From the NCBI RefSeq assembly GCF_963678635.1, contig NC_087063.1, positions 6,668,386 through 6,732,385 of the forward strand: a stretch of 64,000 nt of DNA, given 5' to 3'. This DNA comes from Symsagittifera roscoffensis. Its lineage: Eukaryota; Xenacoelomorpha; Acoela; Convolutidae. The notes under the pieces are model-generated. The model made no database searches and had not been told where the DNA came from. It was given only the letters and a program-made list of their open reading frames with translations. Made by a program: the position numbers and the translations under genes. This document shows, one piece after another, positions 1-12,942 of this stretch. Within the stretch, counting starts at the first letter, position 1, and the number at the start of each line of letters is the position of its first letter.

Positions 1-1326
1 AGGAAATAGCTATCAAAGAATGTATGAAAAGAAACTTTGATCAAATGAATAATCGGAGAAAGATTGAAAAACGTTAACACCAGATAATTGCAATAAACGC
101 TCCGAGGAAGCTAACATGTGAACCCAAATTTTGCAAAATGAGAAACTCAATTAAAAGTTTTATAACAAACTCTAGAGAAACTCTGATTATTTTTGTTTAA
201 AAGAGTGGTTTTTGTTTAAAAGAGTGGTAGATATATTTCAAAACTGATCAAGTCCTTTCTAATTTCCTTTTGACTAACGAAAAAGAAGAAGAAACATAGT
301 TGAAAGAAAGAGCATAAAACTTCAGTTTCTTCAAGTTTGGAGATATTCAATTGCTCTATGTACAATTCCTAGGGAAAGCAAAACTCAACAACTTTTCTCA
401 AAATCTATAAAAACTATCATAATTTCTGTTTTTTTTTAGTGGGATGTCAAACCAAACAAGGTTTAATATTCAAGAATAGACACCACAAGAAAGTTTTGTC
501 AGTAAATTTAGTAACAACTACTCTCTAGACAAAAACGTATATGAGTAATCCTTAAAGCAAAGCGATATGGACATAATTTTATCTTAACATAGGAAAAAGG
601 AAAATATATTTTATTTTTGGATGGGCACTTCCGTTTGTATCAAATAATTTACTGCACAAATCTAAATATTACAAATTTCATCCTTGTAACGAGATTGACA
701 CACAATTTTTACTCGAAAAGTTTTTTTAGATAAAACTTTTATTAGAAACTCCTCAAATATCTGCAAATGAATAATCGGAATTGATGCGAGTCAAAATTAA
801 CTGAAAACAATAAGTGAATATGCGAGTGATGCCGATCTTCAGAAATCAAACTGAGAAATGACAGAACTCGAATTTCTAGGATATGCTCATGCCCTTTTAC
901 CAACAAACAAGACCAGAACGCAAAATGAGTTTTTTTCGTTTCGAGTGAACATTTAAAAAAACAGTTTTTTCTGTTGACAGTTTACTTGATCACTGTGACA
1001 AATGTATTCAAAAAAGGGACGCTATTATCAATTCTGATCCTGTCGAGAAGCTCCTCTCGTCTTGACAGATAAACTATTTAGACAGCGAACAAAAAAGAAA
1101 GATGGATGACAAAAAAAGAGAAAGGAAACAATATTGTTGAAACGTGGGTAGTTGAGTTGTGCGAAAACTTCATAAGCAAAAAAACGTGTCAGAGCCTATT
1201 TGCCCTAGAAAATACTTTTTTCTACGGAGTTCGCAGGTAAATCAGGCATGAACATCCACTTGGCTACTTTTAGTGAGATTAAATTTTTCTGAATGATTTA
1301 TATCTAATCATCTAAATTTCAAAATT
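1..1326. other. AT-rich non-coding flank
   Basis: No gene or mobile element was recognised here. The sequence is AT-rich with many A and T runs and stops in all frames. A short direct duplication of a TTTTTGTTTAAAAGAGTGGT-like motif lies near 190-230. Confidence 0.6.
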
Positions 1327-2112
1327 TTGAATGTTGTCCGAGACAACATGAAGAATTATGCAAGCAAGAATAAACTGTTGAAGCATCCTCCAAAAATGCT
1401 GATGTTTAGCTTCAAGCTCGAAAATGGATCAGTTACAATTCCACTCTTCACCTCTTTAACTTTTATTTATTTTTTTTTGCTTGCAGTATACAAAAAAGAA
1501 ACAAAAAAGCTTTCAGGCGCTTCTAACAAAAATCAAAACGTGGATAGATCCAGGCATACAATCACAAAGTATCTCATTGATGAAAAAACTCACGAAGCAA
1601 TCAATGAAACCATACTCAAAATAATCCTTGATCAAAACTTTTAAAGAAAATTATGTATAAGGTTGAGCTGCTAATTCTATAACTTGGGCGATAACTGTTT
1701 TCATAAAGAACTCAAAATTGTTCAACTCTTCATGCCGCAGTATGCAAAGCTGACAAAGTTGCAGCTCGACTGTAGTTTTTCTGACAAACTCTGTTGTGTA
1801 AATAAGTTTGAACCATTGAAGATAGACACGGAAAAATGGCTGCGACTTTGACCCTGTTAATGCGAATGCAAAACTTAAGTTTCTGGCTCGGAAGCATTTC
1901 AACACCTATAAAAAGCACGACGAAGAAGAATCTGGAAATTTTGAAGGGAAGTGTAGGCGTACGAGATACAAAGTTTATGTAGAAATCTTATCGCTGCTAT
2001 GGCATCAAGTCAGATTAATTTAAAATTAAGCATCAAAAGATTGAAGAGACAGTTTCAAGAAGAGTGGGGAGAAGGATTTATGGCAAAATACAGTGGAGCA
2101 CATCATCAATAA
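1327..2112 (+). pseudogene. decayed protein-coding relic, family not recognised
   Basis: Several adjoining open segments on the + strand look protein-like but lie in different frames. An open frame ends with a TAA at 1642-1644. It is followed by a stop-bounded segment containing LFMPQYAKLTKLQLDC, another containing ARKHFNTYKKHDEEES, and a last one ending near KYSGAHHQ with a TAA at 2110-2112. The third segment continues the second after a one-base frame change near 1830. A good acceptor (pyrimidine tract plus TTGCAG) ends at 1486, so the first part could instead be a terminal exon of an upstream gene. The mixture of frames fits a decayed gene or transposase better than an intact exon. I recognise no family. 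An open frame on the opposite strand at 1651-1905 looks like a shadow of this region. Confidence 0.3.
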
Positions 2113-2149
2113 AAAAAACGTTGGAGCACATCATCAATAAAAAAAACTT
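2094..2149. repeat. 28-bp tandem duplication
   Basis: A unit beginning TGGAGCACATCATCAATAAA is repeated twice with a 28-bp period. Each copy contains AATAAA followed by an A run, at the end of the decayed coding segment. Confidence 0.8.
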
Positions 2150-4371
2150 ATTTAGTTTTACCCAAATACACATGTTTAACATTTCGAAATCGTTATTTTA
2201 ATATTGTAAAAATATAAATGATAATTCAATTTATACCAAGTTTGTTTTTTAAAAAAGCAGAAAATTTAACCTACAATGAGTGATTAATAAACTATTGATT
2301 TGTAAACTAATTTTTTTCTCAGATACATGACTTTTTTTTCGCACAAATTAACAAGGTATCTGCTCAAATTCAGCTAGTACAACAAATAAAAAGAAATTTT
2401 AGCTCACACCAGAGCAATTTTTGTTCTATTTTCCAAGTTTTTGAAGAAAAACGAAGACAAAAGTCATGTTGTCCGCAAAGCTTCTATCATTTTTTCAACT
2501 TGGTTAAAATTACCCGACGAATTTTGTTTCAGTTTTTTCGCTACATGTAACACAACATTCATACTTTGAAGTTTGACGATCCGCGTCTATTTTTTTGCAA
2601 AAAAATTCCGGAAGAACAACAAAAGCACCAATTTTCCACCATTTTTGTGTCCCACGCTCTGAAATCATACCAGCTCCATTCCGTACTCTAACCCAAGGTA
2701 CCTTGAAACATAAATTTTACCGTGGACACCCCTGATCCGCTCCGACTTTTACTACAAGCACATTTAAACAGAACAAAATACTGAAATCTTTTTTTGAAAA
2801 AATTGAGTTTTAACTTTCGAATTTCTAATAAAAAGACTGAATCATTTGGTATTGTTTTTTTTTCCGCTAAAATATGATACCTAATTTCCTTTTTCGATAT
2901 TAGAAGTCTTGCTCACGTTTTTCAGGATATTTATATTTTTTTTCTATTCGATTGCGAAGTTTGCTTTTTAACAAAAGAGTTGAAATGAGTTTAAAACAAA
3001 TCAAATGTGAGACCGCATAAAAAGCAATTTTGATCCTGAATTTTTTCAAAGGCGTTTTTGATAAAAAATGGAAAAAATCATCGGACTTGCTTATGATTCT
3101 GAACTAAGTTAATTGACTCTTAAATGCTATTCATATGGATTTTTGAGTACTGACGGTGCTCAACGAATATCCAATAAATGGTAAAATTAATTGCCTTTCA
3201 AATTGGTTGATGTGTAGTGACGATGGTTAGTTACCTAACAAGATTCGAGGTTTCCAGCTCAAATTTGAGCAAACTTGAGCAATTTGAGCAATTTGAGTAA
3301 TTTTTTCGGAAAATCACGCTCAGAATCTTGCTTTAAAATGTGTGATTTTTTCAGTCTTTATAATGGCTTCTTCTTATGAAACTTGAAAACTAATGAAGCA
3401 AAGTTTTTATTAATCATAAAGCCGATTATTAGTTTTTATTATTAAGCAGAGTTCTTTTAATAAAGCAAGATAGGTCTATACATCGAACTTGTTTTCAAAT
3501 TTTCTCCATTTTTCAAAGCTTTCAGTACAAATCATCAATGGATTTTGAGTAGATACTTAGATTAAACTTGAATTGGGTTTTATGTGTTAGTTTGTGGACA
3601 TAGGCATATTCAGTAGTTGATTCTTTGTAGTGTTGTTATAACTTCCAATAAAACACATAATAAAGATGTAAGTCCAAGCTTTTCAAGTACACTTATTTCA
3701 TCTCTCTTGAACACTAGTGCAAGTAAGAAATTTTCAAACTTTTAGGTCAAATTTTCCGCAGACTAGACTCATTAATGTAAATTTTGATCAAGAAACAGAT
3801 TGGTTTCCCTTTCGCTGTTATACCGTTTTTGAGTATGCTAGGATTAAAGAAATCCAGGGTGACTTGTGCCGAGCATTGATACTTTTGATTATTTGATCAG
3901 CTCAAATTCTCAATGTGTAACTAAAAGATGTTTTCATTTCAGTAATAAAAATAAATTAATTAAAGTGTGCATCTGGTTTGAAAAATAACCTAGAGTAGAA
4001 AAAGTGTGGTCATAGAAAAGATTTTTTGGAGTACTGGCAATTTGCTTGTTATCCGTTTCATTAAGTTCTCTTTTTTCTACCGCTTCCTTTTGATGGATTT
4101 TTTTTCTGCTGAACACATTTGAAAACTCATCCCTAAATTTTCGCAGTTTTGTTGCTAAATGCTTAATGCCAATATGCCGCTAACTGCAGTTTGTAATAAG
4201 GAAGCGAATACAAAAAATTCGTAGCCTATCTGCTAAAATTCGTTTGAAGTTATTTTATTGCTATGGTTTTGGTTCATCTAGGAGTATAGATTCGCCTACA
4301 GATAACGAAGAGTTTGAGGTTCCAACCTCTAAAACCCTCTGATTTTTCTGTTGGTTCTCTTCTCTTTTCAG
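2150..4371. other. AT-rich non-coding stretch
   Basis: No gene was recognised. A small GAGCAATTT triplication lies near 3270-3300. Confidence 0.55.
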
Positions 4372-4390
4372 AGATTGCACGTCTTATGGG
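4372..4390 (+). other. possible 19-nt untranslated microexon
   Basis: A strong pyrimidine tract ending TTTTCAG (to 4371) and a GTAAGT donor (4391) frame 19 bases. It lies upstream of the receptor-like gene's start codon, so if real it would be a 5' untranslated exon joined to an acceptor such as GATTTCCAG ending at 6439. This rests only on splice-site appearance. Confidence 0.2.
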
Positions 4391-4425
4391 GTAAGTTTAA
4401 ACGCTAATTGAGCCTCATTTTAGTT

Positions 4426-4745
4426 TCCAAAAAATGCTTGTTTTAAAATTTCCATATATGAAAAAATGATTGTCGTACACTTTCCATATATGAAAAATGC
4501 TTATCTTACAATTTCCATATTTGGAAAAATGCTTATCCTACAATTTCATATGTGAAAAAATGTTTATCTTACAATTTCAATCTATGAAAAAAAAATATCC
4601 TACAATTTCCATATATGAAAAAATGCTTGTCCTAGAGTTTTTTTTTTTACTTTTTTTCTGAGTCTATGAAACAGTAGGAAATTGTGGGATAAGCATTTTT
4701 TCGTATATGGAAATTGTGGGATAAGCATTCTTGGTCAACCAGGGT
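4426..4745. mobile_element. palindromic MITE, TTCCATATATGGAA family
   Basis: About six imperfect copies of a CAATTTCCATATATGAAAAA-like unit with AATGCTTATCC run in one orientation. They are followed by the reverse complement (AAATTGTGGGATAAGCATT), and the end is GGTCAACCAGGG. The same palindromic core and a GGTCAATCCGGG end recur at 21570-22464. No transposase is present, so this is a non-autonomous fold-back element. Confidence 0.6.
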
Positions 4746-5794
4746 ACCTTTCCTTGTAAACCGAACCAGGGATGCATTGGTGTGCAGCAGGTAATAAAAA
4801 GAGCCGAAAAGGGTTCATGTTAAAAAGGGTGGTTGAAAATCAAGGGCTTAACCAGCAAAAAAGGTTATTAACAATGACAATTAACTAACGGCTTGAAGAT
4901 CATGCTGTTCTCTATTCTCTGAATGACCGATTTGGCAACATTGCAGCCTCTGCCTCCAGGTTGAACTGTAAAATCTTTCACGCCCGCACACCAAAAGATG
5001 AAAAGATTCTAAAACCATTCATTCATATTCGCTATTAATTTTTGTGTAAGTAAAGCAGAAAGAGAATTGTCTTAACTATTCGGTTTTTAATTTATCCAAA
5101 TAGAAAACGATCATTACTCTTAAACAAGACTGCTCCTAACCAATAAGTGCAGTTTTGTAATTGTTCCAACTGCTCTTCATATTTCCGATGAAAAATGTTT
5201 TGACAACGTATCAATGCACACAAATTGTTTGCCACAAACAAATTGAAAATAAGCATTCCGCTGTTTACTATTTGCAGCGAAGTTTTGCCTACATTTTAAT
5301 TTCTTTTCCAAGTTAGTTATTCTAGTCAAGCATTCATGTTTTTGCCAATTAAATTGTAATAAAATGTTATTTTTTGAGCCTAGGTCATTGCTGATTTTCC
5401 AATGAAGGAAAAAACTTTTCAGCGAAAAAAACCTCGTCAAAAATAGTTGATGAAAACCCCTACCCAGCATAGGTTCGTTTTCTACATAGAAATGTTTAAT
5501 AGATTATCTCCCCAAGTTTTCTCGTATTTTCTGAACTGAAGATTCTTATTTCTTATCTTGGACGCAACTCTTTTGCACTGGACGCGACTTTAAATTAACG
5601 CAACTCTATAAAACAAAACCAACGATGAAGTTTTCTGTTTCTAATCAAGTCATTTGAATTTTTGATTTCTATTATAAGCCAATTGAAACCTGTGATGAAT
5701 ATCTTGTTGATGGAAAACATTATTTTCTGTTCAATTATTTTTTTTCTAGCAATTTAACCAATTTAAGCATTATTTTTTCTGTTCTAGATCCTAG
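4746..5794. other. non-coding stretch
   Basis: No coding region or recognised repeat was found. The minus-strand open frame near 5177-5470 has the composition of AT-rich random sequence. Confidence 0.5.
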
Positions 5795-6025
5795 ATTTAG
5801 AAAGTTGTTGACCGGAAATTGTATAAGAAAAAAGGAATTTCTGATTAGAAATAGCCCAGGTTTAGAAATTTTCTGAACAGAATTTAGATAAAAAATAAGT
5901 TTTTTTCGGATTAAAAATAGCCCAGATTAAGAAAAACTTTGAACAGAAATTAAATTAGAAAAAAGCTTTTTCTGATTAGAAATAGCCTAGATTTAGAAAA
6001 TTTCTGACAAGAAATTGGATTAGAA
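5795..6025. repeat. tandem repeat of about 65 bp, 3-4 copies
   Basis: Degenerate units contain GATTAGAAATAGCCYAGRTT, then TTAGAAA, TTCTGAACAGAAATT and TTAGAAA. Units begin near 5795, 5845, 5915 and 5975, and copies differ by substitutions and short indels. Confidence 0.65.
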
Positions 6026-6131
6026 ATAAGGTATCTATACAAAATCCATGCTTTATTTAAACACTTCGCAAAGAATTCCTGACCAGAAAATGAGATCGGA
6101 ATTTAAGTATTTCTTGACAGAATTAAAAAAA

Positions 6132-6324
6132 TTGGCTCTTTTTCCTTCCCCCCCCCGCCTGCAAATTTTTACATGTAAGTTTGTTGACCACATTGTCCGA
6201 TTGTTATGAAAATTTACATACAGACTAATAAGGCCGCGGCAAAACACATTTGGTCTTCATACTCAAACTTGTTACACTAATAAGTTGAAACTGGCGTGAG
6301 GTGGGGGGAAGGAAAAAGAGCCAA
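6132..6324. mobile_element. 193-bp MITE with 20-bp class perfect inverted ends
   Basis: The left end TTGGCTCTTTTTCCTTCCCC and the right end GGGGAAGGAAAAAGAGCCAA are exact reverse complements. The interior includes TTTACATGTAAGTTTGTTGA and TTTGGTCTTCATACTCAA. A diverged copy lies at 7844-8058 and a fragment at 33236-33365. It sits about 150 bp upstream of the first coding exon. Confidence 0.8.
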
Positions 6325-6472
6325 GAATTTTCTCGGTACGGGAAGAAAAACAAAATTTGTAGAAAGAAACTTAAAAAAACAACTCGGCAAAAAAGTCTGC
6401 CTATTTTTTAAATGTCAAACAAGAAAGGCTGATTTCCAGTTACACACGCTGCTGGTAAAATAACTCGACAGA

Positions 6473-6576
6473 ATGGGTTACAGAATGCTTAGGCAGTTAA
6501 ATCTCATTTTATCAACTTTTTTTTGCCTTTTTTTTGAAAATGAAAATGATATTTCAGCTCAAAGCTGTACTGAAAC
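6473..6576 (+). CDS. receptor-like gene, exon 1: start and signal peptide
   Basis: ATG at 6473 opens 34 codons plus two bases, ending at a GTGTAA donor. Residues LNLILSTFFCLFF form a hydrophobic signal-peptide core, and SAQSCTE follows a likely cleavage region. GTGTAA was preferred over the stronger-looking GTAAGT two bases later because only it keeps exon 2 open. A second ATG five codons in is an alternative start. Confidence 0.65.
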
Positions 6577-7516
6577 GTGTAAGTTGCAAAATTGATCGTT
6601 TTAACTCGTCGTTTTACTTGCCGCTTTAATTTGCAGTATGAAAAAGTTTTCACAGTTAATTTTTGTAAATTTACGATTGTCTATTTGGAAAAGACACTAG
6701 AAGTATTAGGATTATGTAGAAAACTAACAAAAATTCCATCTCAATTTTGATATTCAAACAAACAGTGTGTTTAGATAAACCTTCTTAAAATAAAGTTGAA
6801 CAGCGAAATTGAGACCAAAAAACAATGGTTTGAGTGTTCGATTAAAACAAATAAACTTCATGCTGTCAGGCTGTGGGAGTCTTTGAACGTATCAATTTTT
6901 TACTCGCTTTTTCATCCAAAAATCAGTTGCAACAATCAGTTGACAAAGAGTCAATGATCGCAAGAAAACACAGAAAAACTGTCTGGATTTTGTTTTTCAA
7001 AAAGACAACTTGCTGTGGAAAAATTTTGTGGCCTCAAAGTTATTTGCATTTTCAGAAAAAAAATTTTTATTGATTATTTAAAAAAAAAACTTAATTAAGA
7101 ACACTGGATTTTTAATTTAGGTTTTCCTTCTGCTGGGGAATTCAAAAATGCCTAAATAACTAGTTGCATCTAGATCTTTATAGAAACATTCCTGATCTAT
7201 CGGATTACTAAATTGGCAACGTTAGAACAAAATATTGTACTGTATTGTTCGGCAGGCAAAACGAAAACTCAATTGGATTAGGTTTCCAGAAAGTCATACA
7301 CTAGTGGACAATTTTAAACGCAAACTCAGGCTTTTAACCAATAAAAAGCATAATTTTAAGGAACCATTTGGACAATATTTAATTTGATCTATAACAAAAA
7401 ATTTACAGCCACCGACTGCAAATCATTTGAACTGCAAATCATTTGCAACGCAGTGATCTCTTTCTCGGATAAGCGGAGTAAAAAAATTTTGTTCATGCAA
7501 CGTGAAAAATTTTCAG

Positions 7517-7640
7517 CGAGCAAATTGAAACAATCAGTGTGACAACTTTACTAAACTCAGCTGCTGCCTACAATTTCGTGCGTTTTGAAAAACTTAGCGC
7601 AGACGGTGAAAACTGGCGTTTTCAGAACAGGAAAAAACTG
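7517..7640 (+). CDS. receptor-like gene, exon 2: N-terminal ectodomain
   Basis: The acceptor is TTTTCAG (to 7516) and the donor GTAAGT at 7641. Length is 124 bases, and only the frame entered after two bases is open. It encodes 41 codons containing TLLNSAAAYNFVRFEKLSA. It ends in phase 0. Confidence 0.75.
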
Positions 7641-7843
7641 GTAAGTGCTTCAAATTAAATTTGAGAATTTGAAAGCGGGTAGTTGAGATTATTTGCAGTC
7701 GGTTGCTGTAAAAGTTTTGTTAATTTTCAAAGTAATATTGTCCAAAATGGTCCTTAAAAATAAGCATTTTAAACGTAAAAACCTAAATTTGCGCTTAAAT
7801 TTGTCCACTACTGTAATAGTTGGTGAAATGACTGGTACTGATT

Positions 7844-8058
7844 TGGGCTCTTTTTCCTCCCCCCCCCCCCCCCACCTGCAAATTTTTACATGTATATTTG
7901 TTCACCACACTGTCCAATTGTTATGAAAATTTACATACAGACTAATAAGGCCACGACAAACATATTTGGTCTTCATACTCAACCTCGTAAAACCACTCGT
8001 TACACTAATGTATTGAAGCTCGTGTGAGGTGGGGGGGTGGGGGTAGGAAAAAGAGCTT
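7844..8058. mobile_element. second copy of the GGCTCTTTTTCC MITE
   Basis: It has the same interior as the 6132-6324 element (TTTACATGTA, ACATACAGACTAATAAGGCC, TTTGGTCTTCATACTCAA). Ends are GGGCTCTTTTTCCTCC and GGAAAAAGAGC, with long C and G runs just inside. It lies in intron 2. Confidence 0.75.
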
Positions 8059-11000
8059 TGATTTGTTTTGAGTTCCAACTTTCAAGAGCATACATTTCTT
8101 ACTGGAAAAAAAACGTCAGACACTGAGCAAAAGATAGCAAAAAGCACTGAGCATAATCTTTGACTTGTTCCATTTCCCTCTTGATTCGGAAAAAAATGTT
8201 AAATTTCGAAAAAAAAAGATTCTGAGAATTTTTGCTTTATATTTAATCGACCTGTTGAGTCGCTCGTCAAAAAAGCTGAAAAAAACATTAACACAAATAA
8301 TTACGCCCAATTTGTTATACGAATCGAATTTTTTTGAGAGAGTTCAAATTTTTATGAGAAGTTTCAATTTGTTTCGGAAAAAAAATAAACAATATCTTTT
8401 CAACTATTAGATTTTTTGTAAAGAGCTGTGGAGGGATATGTTTTTGAATGCAAATCTAAGGAGTTAGTTGTATAGTTACAATAATCAAGTTTTTTACTTA
8501 ATTTTGACTTTGTACTTTGTTTTAAACTTGTATCTAATGACTCAAGGCAAAGAAGTCCAAACAATGAAGAAAAATAAACAAGCGGGTCATTCATTGATAA
8601 ACTTTATTTTTTTCCTGGCACCTCAAAAAAAAAACGTTTTCAAAAGCGTTTTTTTATATCTTGATTCAATTGTTTTTTGAACTTGAAAATACGCGACAAA
8701 TTGCAGTTTGGAAAAAACTGCTGCAATCTATTAGTTGGTTTATACTGACAAGTTGTAGATTGATTCAAAGGAACAGATTCTAACGGCCAATTGAGAATGC
8801 ATTTCCATCAGAACTTAAATTGGGTGAAAAATCTAACAGATTTCTGAGAAATATATTTCGATCTTTTATATATAAAATAAACTAAAGATGAATCAAACTC
8901 ACTGTTATCAGAAGTAAAGGCATATTCATAATGAGTTGATATCCCATCATCGTGTTCCTTGTGTATATAATTAACGAACACAGATTTTTAGTCCCAAACC
9001 TTAAAGTTTTTAAAAGAAAAATAAAATTCAATGAATTCTTTTCACACTCTGGTTTGAGTATAAAACTAGTCATACACAAATGGACAATTGAAAAACAACA
9101 AAAGGCACTAAATAAATGTTTTTGCGACTAAATTAAAATTTTTTCAGCGAGAAAACTGAACTTTTCTTTAAGATACCTTTAAAACTCAATTGCTTCGTAC
9201 ATCTTCGCGAAGTTTTTGTGCATTTTGTTTTTTGAAGTTTTTGTGTTTTTGATGGTTGGAAAGAGCCATCAAAGAAAAACACAGATGGTCGCTCTGGTCA
9301 TATGCTCTCGGTTTTTGTTAATTACTACATTTTTGAAATAAAATGTGGCCAAAGTCATCCTTCAAAATTCCGCATCTTAAAAAGTAAAAAACTTAAGTTT
9401 GAATTTAGTGCTATATTTTGAGCATAGGTACCCACTCTGTATTATTTATTTTTATGGGGAGCTGTAAAAATACACACGCAAAAAACATCATACAAACGTG
9501 AAATAAAAAAATTTCGTGTCTTTTTTACATGAGAAAAATTAAAAGCAAATTTTTTCTGATGTTTTTTAAAATAAAATTCATATGAATTCTCTTTCAACTC
9601 TTCTATTTGAATGCTTAGGCGGAAAACTTTTAGTCTCATAAATAACAAAAGTTATTTTCAATTAGTTGTTTTCAGTTACTTTTACAAATTATTCTATGAG
9701 TGGAGCAACAGAGAAAAAAGATGGCTTCTTCCCTTCAAAAAAAATCATCACTGGTTTCTTCAAAAAAAACTAAGAGCTTCCAACTTTTAAGTCTACCCGA
9801 CCAATAAATCATTGGATACAAAAAAATCTGCTTAATTTGCCACATTTGGTTCCATTGACATAACACTATATTAACTGAAACAGATCAATACCACAAAGGA
9901 GTGTATTTATTTGTCGAGGTGTGATGTCATTACCGTGAGCAAGTTAAGCAGATTTGAATTCCGATGATTTTGAAGATTAAAAATCTGACAGCCTAGATAA
10001 AAGTTTGGCAGTTAAAACAATTTGATGAAGCTCTGACAGCCTAGATTTTTATCAAGATAAAGTTGACAGGATTTTACACCCGAATGCGATCGAGGGACCA
10101 GTAGTTGGAATTTAGTGAATCGATCTACTCACTTAAAAAACCGTTAAATTTGTTTTTTATACAAGGAATAAGTGGGCTACAGAAACAAAAACCTTAACAA
10201 GGAAGAAAAGAAATAGCAAAATTTTCATACAAAAATTAATACTTTTGTACCAACTGACAGATATTTTTGGTAAAAAATAATTAAATAATGTTTGTTGCTA
10301 GGTGGGTGAAAAATTGAGACGAAGAACATAAAAAAGCTGTAAGCTTTTGACGATCATATTTTGGAGCATAATGGTGCAGAATGAAAAAAATATAGTGGAA
10401 AGTGTGCATAAGAAAATGTTTTTGAAATTCGCAACAATAGGGACTCAAAAAACTATATTCAGTTCGTTTTCTGCGAAGAAAAATATAAATGAATTAAATG
10501 CGCGTAAAAAAATGAAGTGTTCGAAAACTAGTTCAATTAAATTTTTATTCATATGCCGGGAAAAAAACTCTCAGTGAACATGAACGTTTGACTTCTCAGT
10601 ATTAAATGCATCAAGTAAAGTTTATTTTGCCAACACTATTAACATGTACCAACACGTATGAGAACAATTGAAATTTTATTCAATGTACCGTCGAAATGGT
10701 TTCAGAGTTGTGATCATGATAATGCCCAACTTTCTTAATGGTGGTAAAATTATATGTTAGTTACTGAGGGTAAAGGTACCTTCAAGGGACCTTCAAGGGT
10801 ATAATATATTATAAAAATTTAGTTGCATTTTTTTTATTTATGAGATGCTGAAAACGAGTTAAATTTTTGAGCGAAGTAGGCTTCAGCTGCCCCTAAATTA
10901 AAAATTTAGCCGATGTTTTTGCCAGATTTGCTCAGCCGAGGGTTGAATGAACATTCGCTGCTTATTATTACCCTGTGAGTGAAGCAAAGTAATACTAAGT

Positions 11001-11263
11001 GATGGATTGATTGTGCTCAGATTTTTTTCTTAAAAAGCTTTTTAGTCGAATTTTATTCATACCATTTGAAAGGTTTTGAAATAAAAAACGAAAGTAGTTT
11101 TGAACTCAAGATTACAATGATAGCGAGCAAATGTTTTTTGTAAAAATATGAATGTTTAACAATTATCAATTTGGCCAATTAGGGATAGTTAACACGCAAC
11201 ATATTTTGTCCCACTTTGTCCTACCTGGTGGTTTATTACAGCGATTCAAATGATATGATGCAT
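8059..11263. other. intron 2, AT-rich interior
   Basis: I see no exon that fits the flanking phases and no recognised transposon. Short open frames on both strands here are AT-rich and unsupported. Confidence 0.5.
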
Positions 11264-11636
11264 CAGGGGTGGATCTAGATGTTTCTCGAGGGGGATGGCG
11301 AATTTTCAAAAAAAAAGTTCAAACATTTTGTCGTTTTTTTTAGGTTAGTAAAAGTGATTTTCCGAACTCACCAAAAACGCCAAAGGACCCTTTTTCGGCC
11401 ATAATTTCTGCGCCGCAGGCAAAACTTTTAAAAATAGGCCAAAAATAGCGTTTTTGAGCAATTTTTAGGCAAATTTTACGGAAAAAAATGCGTTTTTTTG
11501 CGCCCCCCTCAAAATTAGTATATATTGGCGCCAAAGGCAACTTTAGAAAAACTTTTGGGTACGTCAGCCAAAAATGGATATCCCAAAGTAGTAAAAGGGG
11601 AAACCCTTTTGGTCGGCAGGGGGTCGAATCTTCGCT
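11264..11636 (+). mobile_element. hAT-like MITE, 3'-truncated copy
   Basis: It starts with the family end CAGGGGTGGATCTAG and carries the family interior (TAGTATATATTGGCGCCAAAG, then GGTCGGCAGGGGGTCGAATC). The right terminal repeat is missing. Copies at 26711-27101 and 32726-33162 are complete and show 8-bp target duplications. Confidence 0.75.
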
Positions 11637-12759
11637 AAAGAATTTATGTCAATTTTGGAACCACAATTTTTGTATGATGAAAATTTATCAGTTATTTCTG
11701 CCCACAATCTGTTTGTGGGAAAAATTAAAATCGCAAATGATTTTGCGGAGATGTGAGAGTGTTTTTGTTCATCATGTTTTTATGCTGATCCCCATTCAGC
11801 CAAATAAGAACTCTTGCAGAAACGTCCCGAGAGTTTTTAAGAAAAAAACAATTTAAAGGCTTTGAAAATCCAGTTGGAGAACCACAAAAATCTTTAAAAA
11901 ATTTTTTAAAATGGCAGCGCAATACTTTGAAAATGTCCTATTTATTACGTTTTTTTTGAATAAATACTTGTTATGAACTGGTTCCAAAAGTAGAGTGTTT
12001 GATTATGAATCAATAAATATTACAGGCATTAAACACCGAGTCAGTTAGGCAGACAACTAATTATTATCATCTCCACAATGTTTCTGCTCGAAATGCTTAA
12101 ATCATTTTTAAAGTTTTTGAAAAAAAAGTTTCTGTTGAAAGGCTATAAAATACTGTTTCTCACAATTCAGTCAATATAAACAAAACAAGACCAGCAGCTA
12201 GGCAGTTAATTTCATTTGCTGTTCTTGCAATATATTGCAAAATAATATTTATTTCGAAAGAAATTTGGCCGCGTATGATGATTATATTTTTTAAGATTCT
12301 TTCCAGATAAACATTGCCAGAAAAGCTACCGGAACGTTAAGTTGCTTCATTTCAAAAATGTAATAAAATTATTCCGACCTCGTTTGGATTCCGACTAATT
12401 AGTTTTTGTAGGTTGCATTCAGTTTCAAGGCAACGCATTCCATAATGATTCTCAGTTCTTTTTTGATCTGACTGAAAAAAATGAGAGAGCATTTTTTCTT
12501 AAATTGAGGTTTCAAAGTGATATTTGTTCAAACCGTTCAAAGACACTATTACAGGAGGCATCGAATGTTTAATAAAATAATTACACATTAGAATATATTC
12601 TCTTCCTCTTTTTGTGTTTCAAATGATTTGTTGTTTCTTGCCTGTGTATTAACTATTAACTAAAAAAAAAATTTTCAGGCAAAATTATGACAAAATTTGA
12701 ATTTAATTGAAAGAGCACGTTTTGTCGCGTCACATGATGTCGCGACAGAAGTTCAGCTC
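11637..12759. other. intron 2, non-coding
   Basis: A 29-base stretch at 12307-12335 has a good acceptor (TTCTTTCCAG) and a GTTAAG donor, but it does not restore phase to the next firm exon, so it is not annotated as an exon. Confidence 0.4.
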
Positions 12760-12942
12760 TTGTTCCAATTTTTGAAGCGACTTTCGAAAAAAACAACGGA
12801 ATATTTATGCTTGGGTGGTTTTTCTTTTTCGGTCAGTTTTTGACCATCAAAATAATAGTTTTTTTAACAAAAAAGTTTATTCGCTATTGAAGATATCGAT
12901 TTCCAGAGTTCAAATGTAGCGCTTACAGTTCACAAAATGCAC
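12760..12942 (+). repeat. partial copy of the TGTTCCGACTTTCGA repeat family
   Basis: It shares GGAATATTTATGCTTGG, AATAATAGTTTT and TTGAAGATAT with the copy at 46374-46845. A different MITE begins directly at 12943, apparently inserted into it. Confidence 0.5.

Noticed and set aside
12307-12335. 29-nt exon candidate of the receptor-like gene
   Set aside because: The splice sites look acceptable, but the phase does not connect to the firm exons without further unseen exons.
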